NCBI GenBank assembly: GCA_910589305.1 | Contig: CAJUTV010000017.1 | Coordinates: 1 to 58,687, forward strand | DNA from: an uncultured Lachnospira sp. | GTDB taxonomy: Bacteria; Bacillota; Clostridia; Lachnospirales; Lachnospiraceae | Direction: 5' to 3' | Length of the DNA stretch: 58,687 nucleotides | Part shown: positions 8,187-17,100 of the stretch, in pieces | How positions within the stretch are numbered: the stretch's first letter is position 1 | Layout: each line of letters begins with the position of its first letter | Position numbers and translations under genes: made by a program | Notes under the pieces: generated by a model | What the model was told of the DNA's origin: nothing | What the model saw: the letters and a program-made list of their open reading frames with translations, nothing else | Databases searched by the model: none

Positions 8187-10433
8187 TTAACGCATAAATT
8201 TCGTTAAGCCATTTAGATTTAAACCTTCTTTTTTCTTTTTCTTAGGCTTATTCATTTTCTTATAATGTTCTTTCTTTTCCTCAAGAATCATTGAAAGTGC
8301 AATTCGAGCCTTTGTGGCATCAACTTCTAACACTTTGACGTCGACAACATCACCGACACTTACAACATCTAAAGGATGATGAACTCTTTTATCGGCACAC
8401 ATCTTAGAGACATGCACCAGTCCATCTTGATGAACGCCTATATCTACAAAAGCACCAAAATCAATTACATTGCGAACTGTACCTTTTAATATCATACCAG
8501 GTGTTAAATCTTTTATTTCAAGAACATCTTTGCGAAGGATTGGTTTTGGCAACTCTTCTCTAGGGTCTCTTCCAGGCTTTTCCAATTCCTTTACAATATC
8601 ATTTAGCGTAAACTCTCCTACGCCAAGTTTTTCAGACATCTCTTTTATACTGTCTATTTTGCCGTGTAATCCTGCTAATCCTCCGACACAAATATCACTT
8701 AGATGATATCCTAATAACTCTAATAATTTTGTTGCCGCTGCATAGCTTTCTGGATGTACACTTGTGGCATCAAGCGGATTATCGCCTCCTGATATACGCA
8801 TAAAACCAGCACATTGTTCAAATGCTTTTGGTCCAAGTTTGGCAACTTTTAAAAGCTGCTTTCGATTGTTAAACCTTCCGTTAGTCTCTCTATATTCAAC
8901 AATATTTTTTGCAACCGTTTTTGATACGCCTGAAATATATTCAAGCAGTGAAGCTGAGGCTGTATTTAAATCAACGCCCACTTTATTAACACTGTCTTCC
9001 ACAACACCGTCAAGCACTTCTCCAAGCTTTTTTTGATTCATATCATGCTGATACTGTCCGACACCAATTGATTTTGGCTCAATTTTAACAAGCTCTGCCA
9101 ATGGGTCTTGTACACGTCTTGCTATCGACACAGCACTTCTTTGCGCAACGTCAAAATCTGGAAATTCCTCCGCTGCCAGTTTGCTTGCCGAATATACTGA
9201 AGCACCTGCTTCATTTGTGATAATATAATCCACATTAGAAAGATTCATCTCTTTTATCATATCAGCAATAATCTTTTCGGACTCTCTTGAAGCAGTCCCA
9301 TTGCCGCATGAAATCAAAGTGATTCCATATTTATCAATCAGTTTCTTAACTTCCTTTTTTGCTTCCTCCACTTTATTATGTGGTTCTGTTGGATAGATGA
9401 CTTTTGTATCAAGGACTTTGCCCGTAGAATCCACTACTGCCAGTTTACAGCCTGTTCTAAATGCAGGGTCCCACCCTAAAACAACCTTTCCAGCAATTGG
9501 CGGCTGAAGCAAAAGTTGTTGAAGATTTTTTCCAAATACCTTCATTGCACCATCTTCTGCCATATCGGTAAGACTATTTCTTATCTCACGTTCAATCGCA
9601 GGTGCAATTAACCGATTATATGAATCTTCAATAACGTTCTTTAAACAAGGAGCTGTATATTCATTATCATTTATAATAATTTTATTGTTAAGATATAAAA
9701 TTATACGTTCCGTTGGCGCTTCTACTTTAACAGTAAGAAATTTCTCGGCTTCTCCACGATTAATTGCAAGGATTCTGTGTCCTGGAATAGCAGCAAGCGG
9801 TTCGCTGTAATCATAATAATTTTCATAGACAGACTGCTCATCTGCATCCTTTGCCAACGATTTAATTTGACCTTCTTTAAATGTCAATTCTCGGATATAA
9901 GTTCTGTAATCTGCCTCATCAGATATCTGTTCTGCCAAAATATCAAAAGCGCCTGCAATTGCCTCCGCTTCGGTTGCAACTTCCAATCCCTCTTTTTGGC
10001 TAATATACTTTGCTGCTTCTGCTTCAAGAGGCTCAGTTGCACTTTGAGAAAAAATATAAGCAGCCAATGGCTCTAAGCCCTTTTCTTTGGCTATTGTTGC
10101 CCTTGTTCTTCTCTTTGGCTTGTATGGTCTATATAAATCCTCAACAAGAACCATTGTCTGTGCAGCTTCAATCTGCAACTGTAACGCTTCTGTCAGCTTT
10201 CCCTGCTCCAAAATACTAGCGAGAACCTGCTCTTTTCTATCCTCCAAATTTCTTAAATAACGCAATCTCTCATCTAAATTTCGGAGTTGCTCATCATCAA
10301 GAGAACCTGTCATTTCTTTACGGTATCTGGCAATAAAAGGAATCGTACACCCTTCATCTATCAACTTTATCGTTGCCTCCACCTGTGTTGGTTTTATCTG
10401 TAATTCCTCAGCAATTTTTTTCGTAATATCCAT
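8187..10433 (-). CDS. tex: Tex-family RNA-binding transcription accessory protein
   Basis: Large nucleic-acid-binding scaffold of 748 residues, full length for Tex. In order it shows an N-terminal helical region (IAEELQIKPTQVEATI, then IPFIARYRKEMTGSLDDEQ), a YqgF-like RNase H fold (LGWDPAFRTGCKLAVVD), and helix-hairpin-helix repeats (NTASASLLEYISGVSKTVA). A C-terminal S1 domain (~650-720) begins near GMILKGTVRNVIDFGAFVD. The tail is lysine-rich. It likely acts in transcription or RNA surveillance; the exact role in Firmicutes is not settled. It is 30 nt from the upstream aspartate kinase and may share its transcript. Confidence 0.94.
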   Translation of the reverse strand: MDITKKIAEELQIKPTQVEATIKLIDEGCTIPFIARYRKEMTGSLDDEQLRNLDERLRYLRNLEDRKEQVLASILEQGKLTEALQLQIEAAQTMVLVEDLYRPYKPKRRTRATIAKEKGLEPLAAYIFSQSATEPLEAEAAKYISQKEGLEVATEAEAIAGAFDILAEQISDEADYRTYIRELTFKEGQIKSLAKDADEQSVYENYYDYSEPLAAIPGHRILAINRGEAEKFLTVKVEAPTERIILYLNNKIIINDNEYTAPCLKNVIEDSYNRLIAPAIEREIRNSLTDMAEDGAMKVFGKNLQQLLLQPPIAGKVVLGWDPAFRTGCKLAVVDSTGKVLDTKVIYPTEPHNKVEEAKKEVKKLIDKYGITLISCGNGTASRESEKIIADMIKEMNLSNVDYIITNEAGASVYSASKLAAEEFPDFDVAQRSAVSIARRVQDPLAELVKIEPKSIGVGQYQHDMNQKKLGEVLDGVVEDSVNKVGVDLNTASASLLEYISGVSKTVAKNIVEYRETNGRFNNRKQLLKVAKLGPKAFEQCAGFMRISGGDNPLDATSVHPESYAAATKLLELLGYHLSDICVGGLAGLHGKIDSIKEMSEKLGVGEFTLNDIVKELEKPGRDPREELPKPILRKDVLEIKDLTPGMILKGTVRNVIDFGAFVDIGVHQDGLVHVSKMCADKRVHHPLDVVSVGDVVDVKVLEVDATKARIALSMILEEKKEHYKKMNKPKKKKKEGLNLNGLTKFMR

Positions 10434-10463
10434 TGTTACTGTATAACCTCATTCTATACGTAT

Positions 10464-11780
10464 TTATTTTTGTGGCACAAAAACATTATAAATTGTCTTA
10501 ATCGCATCTTCAAAATAGCGGTTTCTTACGCCAATAATAATATTTAACTCACTTGAGCCTTGGTCAATCATCTTAATATTAATTTTTTGCTTAGCAAGCG
10601 CAGAAAAAATATTTCCAGCAATACCAGAATTATTTTTCATACCGCGCCCAACAACAGCAATCAATGCAAGGTCTGCCTCCAACTCAATGGTATCTGGATG
10701 GACTGCCCTGTGAAGCTGTGCAAGCACTTTTTGCTCATTTTCCACAAACTCATCTTGATGAACAAACACGGTCATTGTATCAATACCTGATGGCATATGT
10801 TCAAACGAAATTCCATTGTCTTCAAACACTTGGAGTACTTTACGTCCAAAACCAATCTCTGAGTTCATCATATCTTTATCAATACTAATAGAAACAAATC
10901 CTTTTTTTCCTGCAATGCCTGTAATAATACAATCTGGCTTATTACAGGTAGTCTCTACAATCATTGTTCCCTTATCGTTTGGTGCATTGGTATTTTTAAT
11001 ATTGATAGGGATTCCTTCTTTTCTAACTGGAAAGATAGCCGATTCATGCAGTACAGAAGCACCCATATACGACAGTTCACGCAGCTCTTTGTATGTGATA
11101 ATTGTAATTGGCTTAGGATTATCAACAATTCTTGGGTCTGCTGCCAAAAATCCTGATACGTCCGTCCAATTCTCATACACATCAGCCTTTAATGCTCTTG
11201 CCACGATAGAGCCTGTAACATCTGAACCGCCTCTTGAAAAAGTCTTTATATCTCCATTTGGCAATGCGCCGTAAAATCCAGGTACAACTGCATTTTTTGT
11301 TCCCTCCAGCCTATGTGCCATAACTTCATTTGTCTTTTCACCATTAAATTCACCATTTTTATCAAAACAAATAACAGTTGCCGCATCAATAAATTCATAG
11401 TCAAGGTATTTTGCCATAATAATACCGTTTAGATACTCTCCTCTGGAAGCAGCATAATCGCTGCCTGCCTTTGCCTGAAAGTTCTTTTTAATAGTCTCAA
11501 ACTGTTCTTTTAAGGAAAGTTTTAGTCCAAGCCCCTTAATAATTTCATTATATCGCTCCTCAATCGCTTTTAAATGCCTGTCAAAGGACTTGCCTGCTTC
11601 TGCCTCTGCGTAACATTTATAAAGCATATCGGTAACTTTTGTATCTTCGTCAAATCGCTTTCCGGGTGCAGAAGGAACTACATATTTTCTACTCTCATCA
11701 CTGCGAATAATATTGCCAACCTTCTTAAACTGTTCTGCACTTGCAAGTGAACTTCCTCCAAACTTAACTACTTTAACCAT
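10464..11780 (-). CDS. Aspartate kinase (monofunctional, C-terminal ACT domains)
   Basis: Phosphorylates L-aspartate, the first step to lysine, threonine and methionine. The 438-residue protein starts with the kinase signature VKFGGSSLAS and has SRGGSDVTGSIVARAL. Two ACT domains follow: around ISIDKDMMNSEIGFGRKVL, and LIAVVGRGMKNNSGIAGNIF near the C-terminus. The ACT pair implies feedback regulation by an amino acid. Position upstream of tex and downstream of hom on the same strand gives a threonine/homoserine group. The 160-nt gap to hom contains several A/T-rich hairpins and shares the TACAAGTTG-TGTGCACACAAATTTG block with other leaders here. I see no lysine-riboswitch core. Confidence 0.93.
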   Translation of the reverse strand: MVKVVKFGGSSLASAEQFKKVGNIIRSDESRKYVVPSAPGKRFDEDTKVTDMLYKCYAEAEAGKSFDRHLKAIEERYNEIIKGLGLKLSLKEQFETIKKNFQAKAGSDYAASRGEYLNGIIMAKYLDYEFIDAATVICFDKNGEFNGEKTNEVMAHRLEGTKNAVVPGFYGALPNGDIKTFSRGGSDVTGSIVARALKADVYENWTDVSGFLAADPRIVDNPKPITIITYKELRELSYMGASVLHESAIFPVRKEGIPINIKNTNAPNDKGTMIVETTCNKPDCIITGIAGKKGFVSISIDKDMMNSEIGFGRKVLQVFEDNGISFEHMPSGIDTMTVFVHQDEFVENEQKVLAQLHRAVHPDTIELEADLALIAVVGRGMKNNSGIAGNIFSALAKQKINIKMIDQGSSELNIIIGVRNRYFEDAIKTIYNVFVPQK

Positions 11781-11939
11781 GATTTATTTTTGCCTTTCTT
11801 TTTATAAAATTTCGATAAAGTGAAGCTTAAAAATTTAAATTTTCAAGCTCAAATTTGTGTGCACATACACCAACTTGTAAAAACAAAATTTAAAAAATTT
11901 TGTTTTTTGCACAATAAAACAGTACAAAAATGAAATTAA

Positions 11940-13163
11940 TTATGAAAATACAGTCTTGTCAATTCGTATTCTGCTAATCATAGGAATATTCTTTGCTGCC
12001 TCTGTAAATTCTTTTTCAGTCATATCTTGTGTAACAAATCCAAATTCGTCCTCTATATCTTCAACAGTCACTGTCTTCACATTGCCAAAGTTTTCTTTTA
12101 TCTTTGTCAAATCGTCCAAACTGCCTTTTACTCTTACAAAAAAGCTTCGCACCTCATCTTGTGTATTTCCAAGTTCAAGCTCTTTATTGCTCCATACAGT
12201 CATCACATTGGTTCCCTTGTGTTTCACACAGTCAACCACATCGGATACAACGGCACTAGCTGTAGGAAGCTTTCCAGCTCCTGCGCCAAAAAACATCACA
12301 TTGCCAAGCACATTGCCATTGACATAAATGCCATTTAAAACATCATTTACATTATATAATGGATGTGAGCTTTCTATCATAAATGGTGCTGTCATTGCAT
12401 ATACTTTGCCATCTTTTTTATAGCTTGTAGCCAAAAGCTTTACTACATAACCAAGCTTTTGTGCATATTTAAAATCTTGTGTTGTGATATGTGAGATGCC
12501 TTCTGTGTATATCTCCTCAAAATGAACGGTTGAACCATATGCTAAAGAAGTCAAGATTGCTATTTTTCTGCAGGCATCAAAACCTTCAACATCCGCTTCT
12601 GGATTGCGTTCTGCATAACCTAAATCCTGTGCTTCTTTTAATACAACTTCATAATCGATGCCTTCATTGCTCATCTTTGTCAGTATGTAATTCGTTGTTC
12701 CATTGAGAATGCCTGTTATATTTATAATCTCGTCCGCTGTAAGCGACTGATTAAGCGGTCTTATAATTGGTATTCCACCGCCCACCGATGCCTCGAACAT
12801 AAAATTTAATTTTCTTTCTTTTGCCATTGCAAGAAGCTCTGGACCATGTGCTGCTACCAATGCTTTATTAGAAGTACATACGCTCTTTCCAGCCTCCAAC
12901 GCTTTTTTTACAAATGTAAAAGCAGGCTCAATTCCTCCCATAACCTCTACAACAACATCAATTTCTGAATCATTTATAATATCATCGATATTATGAACAA
13001 TTTTTTCCTGTATAGGGTCATCTGGAAAATCTCTTATATCGAGAACACTTTTAACTTCAATCTCCTGCCCTATTCTCTTGCTAATCGAATCATGGTTTGT
13101 TGATAGTACCTCCACAACTCCTGACCCTACTGTACCATATCCTAATACTGCAATCTTTGCCAT
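11940..13163 (-). CDS. hom: Homoserine dehydrogenase
   Basis: Reduces aspartate semialdehyde to homoserine. The ~407-residue protein has the NAD(P)-binding Rossmann start IAVLGYGTVGSGVVEVL. The catalytic domain has GGIEPAF, CTSNKALVA, and GILNGTTNYILTKM followed by AEADPEADVEG-like AERNPEADVEGFDACRK. The C-terminal region is ACT-like (FFVRVKGSLDDLTKI). I start it at MAKIAVLGYG because GGAATGGAG lies 6 nt upstream; the ATG four codons earlier is part of the SD. It follows the ACT regulator gene by ~40 nt, as in many Firmicutes. Confidence 0.95.
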   Translation of the reverse strand: MAKIAVLGYGTVGSGVVEVLSTNHDSISKRIGQEIEVKSVLDIRDFPDDPIQEKIVHNIDDIINDSEIDVVVEVMGGIEPAFTFVKKALEAGKSVCTSNKALVAAHGPELLAMAKERKLNFMFEASVGGGIPIIRPLNQSLTADEIINITGILNGTTNYILTKMSNEGIDYEVVLKEAQDLGYAERNPEADVEGFDACRKIAILTSLAYGSTVHFEEIYTEGISHITTQDFKYAQKLGYVVKLLATSYKKDGKVYAMTAPFMIESSHPLYNVNDVLNGIYVNGNVLGNVMFFGAGAGKLPTASAVVSDVVDCVKHKGTNVMTVWSNKELELGNTQDEVRSFFVRVKGSLDDLTKIKENFGNVKTVTVEDIEDEFGFVTQDMTEKEFTEAAKNIPMISRIRIDKTVFS

Positions 13164-13203
13164 AGTTTTCTCCATTCCACATCATACTTTTTGTATATGC
13201 TTT

Positions 13204-13644
13204 TTATTCACGACTCAATATTTTTAGATATCTCACACCTTTTAATGAATCAATTTCTTCTATCATTACAGATGAATCTCCTGTCGTTGTAAGAATATCC
13301 ACGCTTAGTGTCAAAGAAGCCACTCCATTTACTGGTATCGTTTGATGAATGGTTAGTATATTTGCCTTAAATTCAGCTATCTTATTTAACACTGCTGAAA
13401 GTAATCCTGGTTCATCGTCCATCGACAAGACAAATGTAATGGTTCGTCCCTTGACATTATCTCTAAAAGGAAAAATATCGTCTTTATATTTATAATACGA
13501 ACTTCGGCTGATTCCAACCTGTTCTGTTGCCTCTGCTACGGATATTTCCTTTGTCTCAATTAATTTATTGACCTGCGCTACTTTAATAAGCACCTCAGGC
13601 AAGGCTTTCTGTTTGACAACATAATACTTGCTTTCTTCTCTCAC
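13204..13644 (-). CDS. ACT-domain protein of the PheB/UPF0735 type
   Basis: The 146-residue protein starts with a GTG preceded by CGGAG. The N-terminal half has a small HTH-like segment (ISVAEATEQVGISRSSYYKY). The C-terminal half is an ACT domain (ITFVLSMDDEPGLLSAVLNKI). This composition matches the PheB-like UPF0735 family, thought to sense an amino acid. It sits directly before hom, a conserved pairing, so a role in aspartate-family regulation is likely. It is 11 nt after malQ. Confidence 0.85.
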   Translation of the reverse strand: MREESKYYVVKQKALPEVLIKVAQVNKLIETKEISVAEATEQVGISRSSYYKYKDDIFPFRDNVKGRTITFVLSMDDEPGLLSAVLNKIAEFKANILTIHQTIPVNGVASLTLSVDILTTTGDSSVMIEEIDSLKGVRYLKILSRE

Positions 13645-13655
13645 AATCGTCTCCG

Positions 13656-15272
13656 TTAGATTTCTCTGCCAAATACACTGGCAAGATATCTCATATTATT
13701 GACATGGGTATCATTGAGAGCTTCTGGCTTCATACGCCATTTCCAATTCGTTCCCATACTTGATGGGAGATTCATTCTAGCTGTATTATCCAACTTTAAT
13801 ATATCCTGCACAGCAAAGATGGATAAAACCGCAACACTTCCATATCCTGCTCGAAATACTTGGTCTACTAATTTATCTCTATCCCTTGTGTCAAGGTAAT
13901 CAAAGGCATATCCAAGCTCCCATTCATTATGCTGTGTAAAATAGCCAAACAAGGTCTCATTATCATGTGTTCCGCCATATACAACACAATTTGTCTTATA
14001 ATTATATGGGAGATGCGGATTTTTTCTGTCTCCTCCAAACGCAAACTCAAGCACCTTCATAGAAGGATAGCCGTTATGTTCTAAAAGCTCGTCAACTTCT
14101 TTTAGACTTACCCCTAAATCTTCTGCAATAATCTTCTTTCCGCCAATTGCTTCATTGATAACATCCAACAGCTTTTGACCTGGTCCTTTTTGATATTCAC
14201 CTTTTCTTGCATCAGGCATCTCGGCTGGAATACTATAATACTGAACAATTCCAATAAAATGGTCAATCCTTATCACATCATAAATATAAGCGGAACGAAC
14301 CATTCTCTTTTTCCACCATGCAAAATTATTTTTTTCCATCTTTTCCCAGTCATATAAAGGATTTCCCCATTTTTGACCGCCATCACAAAATGCATCGGGC
14401 GGAACGCCTGCAACTTTTGTAGGTGTAAGATTTTCATTCAAAAGATATTCACTAGCATTTGCCCATACATCAACACTGTCATATCCCATATAAATTGGAA
14501 TATCGCCAATAATCTCAACCCCCTTATTATTTGCATACTGTTTTAGTTTCGTCCACTGTTTATCAAACTCATACTGTATAAATTTCCAATATCCAATATC
14601 ATCAGCAAGAAGTTCTTTATACTTCTTCATTCCTTCTGGTGTACGAAATTTGATATCGTCATCCCATTCTGCCCATGAAACTTGATTGTTATAATATTTA
14701 ACAGCCATAAATAAGGCATAATCATCAAGCCATTCCTTATTGTCACTAATAAAATTATCAAATTGTTTATACAGCGGAAGCCCTTTTGCAAGCGTGCGTT
14801 TGCTATCCACATACACCTGCTTAAAATTCTCATAAGCTTTACGCAAAATGGCAAATCGTCCATTGTAAATTTTTTCATAACTTACATATCGATTATCACC
14901 AATTTGAATATCGTAATTATGCGCGTATCTTCCCTCTAACGCTTCCTCTTCTGACACATCAACTGGAACAAAACCATCGCCCCAGTCAATCTTTAAAATA
15001 TCCGATTTTTTTAATAAACTGTCCTCTACCAACATATCCAAATCAATAAAGTATGGGTTTCCGGCAAATGCAGAATAAGACTGATATGGACTATCCCCAT
15101 ATGTAGTAGGTCCTAATGGAAGCACCTGCCAATATTTGTGATTACAGTTCCTTACAAAATCCACAAAGTCATAAGCTGCTTTTCCAAATGTTCCAATACC
15201 ATAATTGGAAGGAAGACTACTTACAGCCATCAGTATGCCTGCACTTCTCTCAAATGATTTCACCTTTTCCAT
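13656..15272 (-). CDS. malQ: 4-alpha-glucanotransferase (amylomaltase, GH77)
   Basis: Transfers alpha-1,4-glucan segments between maltodextrins in the cytosol. The ~538-residue protein has RSAGILMAVSSLPSNYGIG at the start, HKYWQVLPLGPT, IGDIPIYMGYDSVDVW, the catalytic-site RIDHFIG, and IIAEDLG (acid/base Glu). Full length for GH77. I start it at MEKVKSF because AATGAGG lies 6 nt upstream; the in-frame ATG four codons earlier lies inside that SD. The leader (15273-15399) is one of the clearest pseudoknot candidates, so sugar-utilisation control at translation is possible. Confidence 0.95.
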   Translation of the reverse strand: MEKVKSFERSAGILMAVSSLPSNYGIGTFGKAAYDFVDFVRNCNHKYWQVLPLGPTTYGDSPYQSYSAFAGNPYFIDLDMLVEDSLLKKSDILKIDWGDGFVPVDVSEEEALEGRYAHNYDIQIGDNRYVSYEKIYNGRFAILRKAYENFKQVYVDSKRTLAKGLPLYKQFDNFISDNKEWLDDYALFMAVKYYNNQVSWAEWDDDIKFRTPEGMKKYKELLADDIGYWKFIQYEFDKQWTKLKQYANNKGVEIIGDIPIYMGYDSVDVWANASEYLLNENLTPTKVAGVPPDAFCDGGQKWGNPLYDWEKMEKNNFAWWKKRMVRSAYIYDVIRIDHFIGIVQYYSIPAEMPDARKGEYQKGPGQKLLDVINEAIGGKKIIAEDLGVSLKEVDELLEHNGYPSMKVLEFAFGGDRKNPHLPYNYKTNCVVYGGTHDNETLFGYFTQHNEWELGYAFDYLDTRDRDKLVDQVFRAGYGSVAVLSIFAVQDILKLDNTARMNLPSSMGTNWKWRMKPEALNDTHVNNMRYLASVFGREI

Positions 15273-15399
15273 TTTAATCCTCATTTCTGCGCACGTCTTT
15301 TTTGCGCAAAAAACGAAAAGTTTTTACAAATTTGTGTCAAATGTGCGCAGACACAATCTTGCGTGTAAAAAATAAATTTTTCACACTATCCTCGTTTTT
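15273..15399 (-). promoter_or_regulatory. Candidate SD-adjacent pseudoknot leader of malQ
   Basis: P1: AAAAACGA (15309-15316) pairs with TCGTTTTT (15392-15399). P2: TCTGCGCAC (15286-15294) pairs with GTGCGCAGA (15343-15351), a perfect 9-mer. P1 encloses the upstream P2 arm, and the downstream P2 arm (GTGCGCAGA in the mRNA) is followed directly by AATGAGG. A separate A/T hairpin (15363-15386, GTGT...ACAC) lies inside P1. The same block (AAAAATAAATTTTT next to ACACGCAAG) recurs before the rnz and DUF4358 genes. Confidence 0.6.
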
Positions 15400-15413
15400 G
15401 CCCAAAAAACAGA

Positions 15414-15878
15414 TTAATCCTTTAAATTTTCCACCATGCTCTTTAAATTTTCTTTTTCTTCTCTTGATAATAATATATTGACATTAATCAAAATAATGAG
15501 TTTTCCATTAACATTTGCCACTTTATCCATATAAATGGTTTCTTTATTTCTGACAATACGAGGCATTTCCATAATGTTCTCTGTATCAATATCGCTTATT
15601 TCCATAACTTCATCAACTTCAAGCGCAATTTTGACACTGCCAACATTAATAATAATAGCGTTACCTGTAAATTTACTGTCATCTTGTTTGAATTTCCTCT
15701 TAAAGCTATATACAGGAATAACCTCTCCTCTTAAATTAATAATTCCTCTAATATATGATACCGCATTTGGAACAGATACTACCTGAATTTGCTTCTCAAT
15801 AGACTGTACAGAATTAATATCTACTCCATACAGTTCATTATTCACTTTAAATACTACTGGTTTAACATACTCCGCCAT
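15414..15878 (-). CDS. cheW: CheW chemotaxis coupling protein
   Basis: Adaptor linking chemoreceptors to CheA. The 154-residue protein is a single CheW domain: KPVVFKVNNELYGVDINSVQ, IRGIINLRGEVIPVYSFK, and the C-terminal MEMPRIVRNKETIYMDKV, VNGKLIILINV. It is isolated from other chemotaxis genes here, sitting between malQ and prfB. SD AGGAGG precedes the ATG. The presence of cheW suggests a motile or once-motile organism. Confidence 0.93.
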   Translation of the reverse strand: MAEYVKPVVFKVNNELYGVDINSVQSIEKQIQVVSVPNAVSYIRGIINLRGEVIPVYSFKRKFKQDDSKFTGNAIIINVGSVKIALEVDEVMEISDIDTENIMEMPRIVRNKETIYMDKVANVNGKLIILINVNILLSREEKENLKSMVENLKD

Positions 15879-15893
15879 AATATCCTCCCTTTT

Positions 15894-17009
15894 CTACTCG
15901 GTACTTCCTGTGCTTATCCAATTAAGATATGAATTAATAAATGGATTAATATTTCCATCAAGCACACTTTGTGCATTTCCGACGTCTTTATTGGTTCTAT
16001 GGTCTTTCACCATTGTATATGGCTGCAAGACGTAACTTCTAATTTGATTGCCAAAATTAATATCTTTTACATCACCACGTATATCTGAAGACTTTTGAGC
16101 ATTTTCTTCCTGCTTTAAAAGATATAACTTTGCCTTTAACATCTGCATTGCTTTATCTTTATTTTGGTGCTGTGAACGTTCATTTTGGCACTGCACTACA
16201 ATTCCTGTCGGTAAATGCGTAATTCTAATTGCAGAAGACGTTTTATTGATATGCTGTCCTCCAGCTCCACTAGAGCGATACGTATCAATTCGCAAATCGT
16301 CCATATCAACCTCAATATCAATATCTTCATCAATGTCTGGCATCACATCACAGGAGACAAATGAAGTTTGACGTTTACCTGCTGCATTAAATGGAGATAT
16401 TCGGACTAGTCTGTGAACACCATGTTCAGACTTTAAATGCCCATACGCATTATCACCTGATACTTCAATGGTAACGGATTTAATACCAGCTTCATCACCC
16501 TCTAAATAGTCAATCGTCTGTGTTGTATATCCATTGTTATCTGCCCACCGGTTATACATTCTAAACAGCATCTGACACCAATCACAGGCCTCTGTTCCTC
16601 CTGCTCCTGCATGAAGTGTAAGAATAGCATTTTTATTGTCATATTCGCCAGACAATAATGTTTCAATCCTTAAAGCCTCTAACTTGCTCTCAAGATTTTC
16701 AACCTCTTCTTCTACCTCTGGAATCAAAGAAGTATCGTTTTCTTCGTCTGCCATCTCAATCAACGTATTTGCATCGTCTATCCTTTGAATGAGCTCGTCA
16801 AATTTTTCAAAAGCATCTTTTAAGACTTTTAGTTCTTTCATAGACTTTTGAGACTTTTCTGTATCGTCCCAAAATCCTGGTGCTTCCATATCAGCCTCAA
16901 GCTCTTCAATTCGTTTCTGTTTATTATCTAAATCCAACGATTTTCTTATCTGCTCTACTGGCTGTGAAAAACCAGACAATTTCAATCTATACTGGTCTAA
17001 CTCTACCAT
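15894..17009 (-). CDS. prfB: Peptide chain release factor 2 (no programmed frameshift)
   Basis: Releases peptides at UAA and UGA. The ~371-residue protein has the RF2 stop-recognition tripeptide SPF in LVRISPFNAAGKRQTSF and the catalytic GGQ in SSGAGGQHINKTSS. I start it at MVELDQYRL because AAAGGA lies 5 nt before it; an in-frame ATG five codons upstream overlaps this SD. Most bacterial prfB genes carry an in-frame UGA near codon 25 read by +1 frameshifting. Here the equivalent place reads straight through as KSLDLDNKQ with no UGA. It lies between secA and cheW. Confidence 0.95.
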   Translation of the reverse strand: MVELDQYRLKLSGFSQPVEQIRKSLDLDNKQKRIEELEADMEAPGFWDDTEKSQKSMKELKVLKDAFEKFDELIQRIDDANTLIEMADEENDTSLIPEVEEEVENLESKLEALRIETLLSGEYDNKNAILTLHAGAGGTEACDWCQMLFRMYNRWADNNGYTTQTIDYLEGDEAGIKSVTIEVSGDNAYGHLKSEHGVHRLVRISPFNAAGKRQTSFVSCDVMPDIDEDIDIEVDMDDLRIDTYRSSGAGGQHINKTSSAIRITHLPTGIVVQCQNERSQHQNKDKAMQMLKAKLYLLKQEENAQKSSDIRGDVKDINFGNQIRSYVLQPYTMVKDHRTNKDVGNAQSVLDGNINPFINSYLNWISTGSTE

Positions 17010-17100
17010 AACTATCCTTTCCATTTTTTTATTTATGGATTGTAAAACTTGTTATTTTAAATGTAAATTTACAAAATAAAAATTCAAGTTTTACAATCAT

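Noticed and set aside
9777..10219. Plus-strand reading frames opposite tex
   Set aside because: They are shadows of the tex coding strand without SD or recognisable domains; the same holds for many other antisense frames in the window.
11781..11939. Lysine riboswitch or T-box before aspartate kinase
   Set aside because: The 160-nt gap has A/T-rich hairpins only; no T-box TGG-containing bulge and no conserved lysine-riboswitch junction can be seen.
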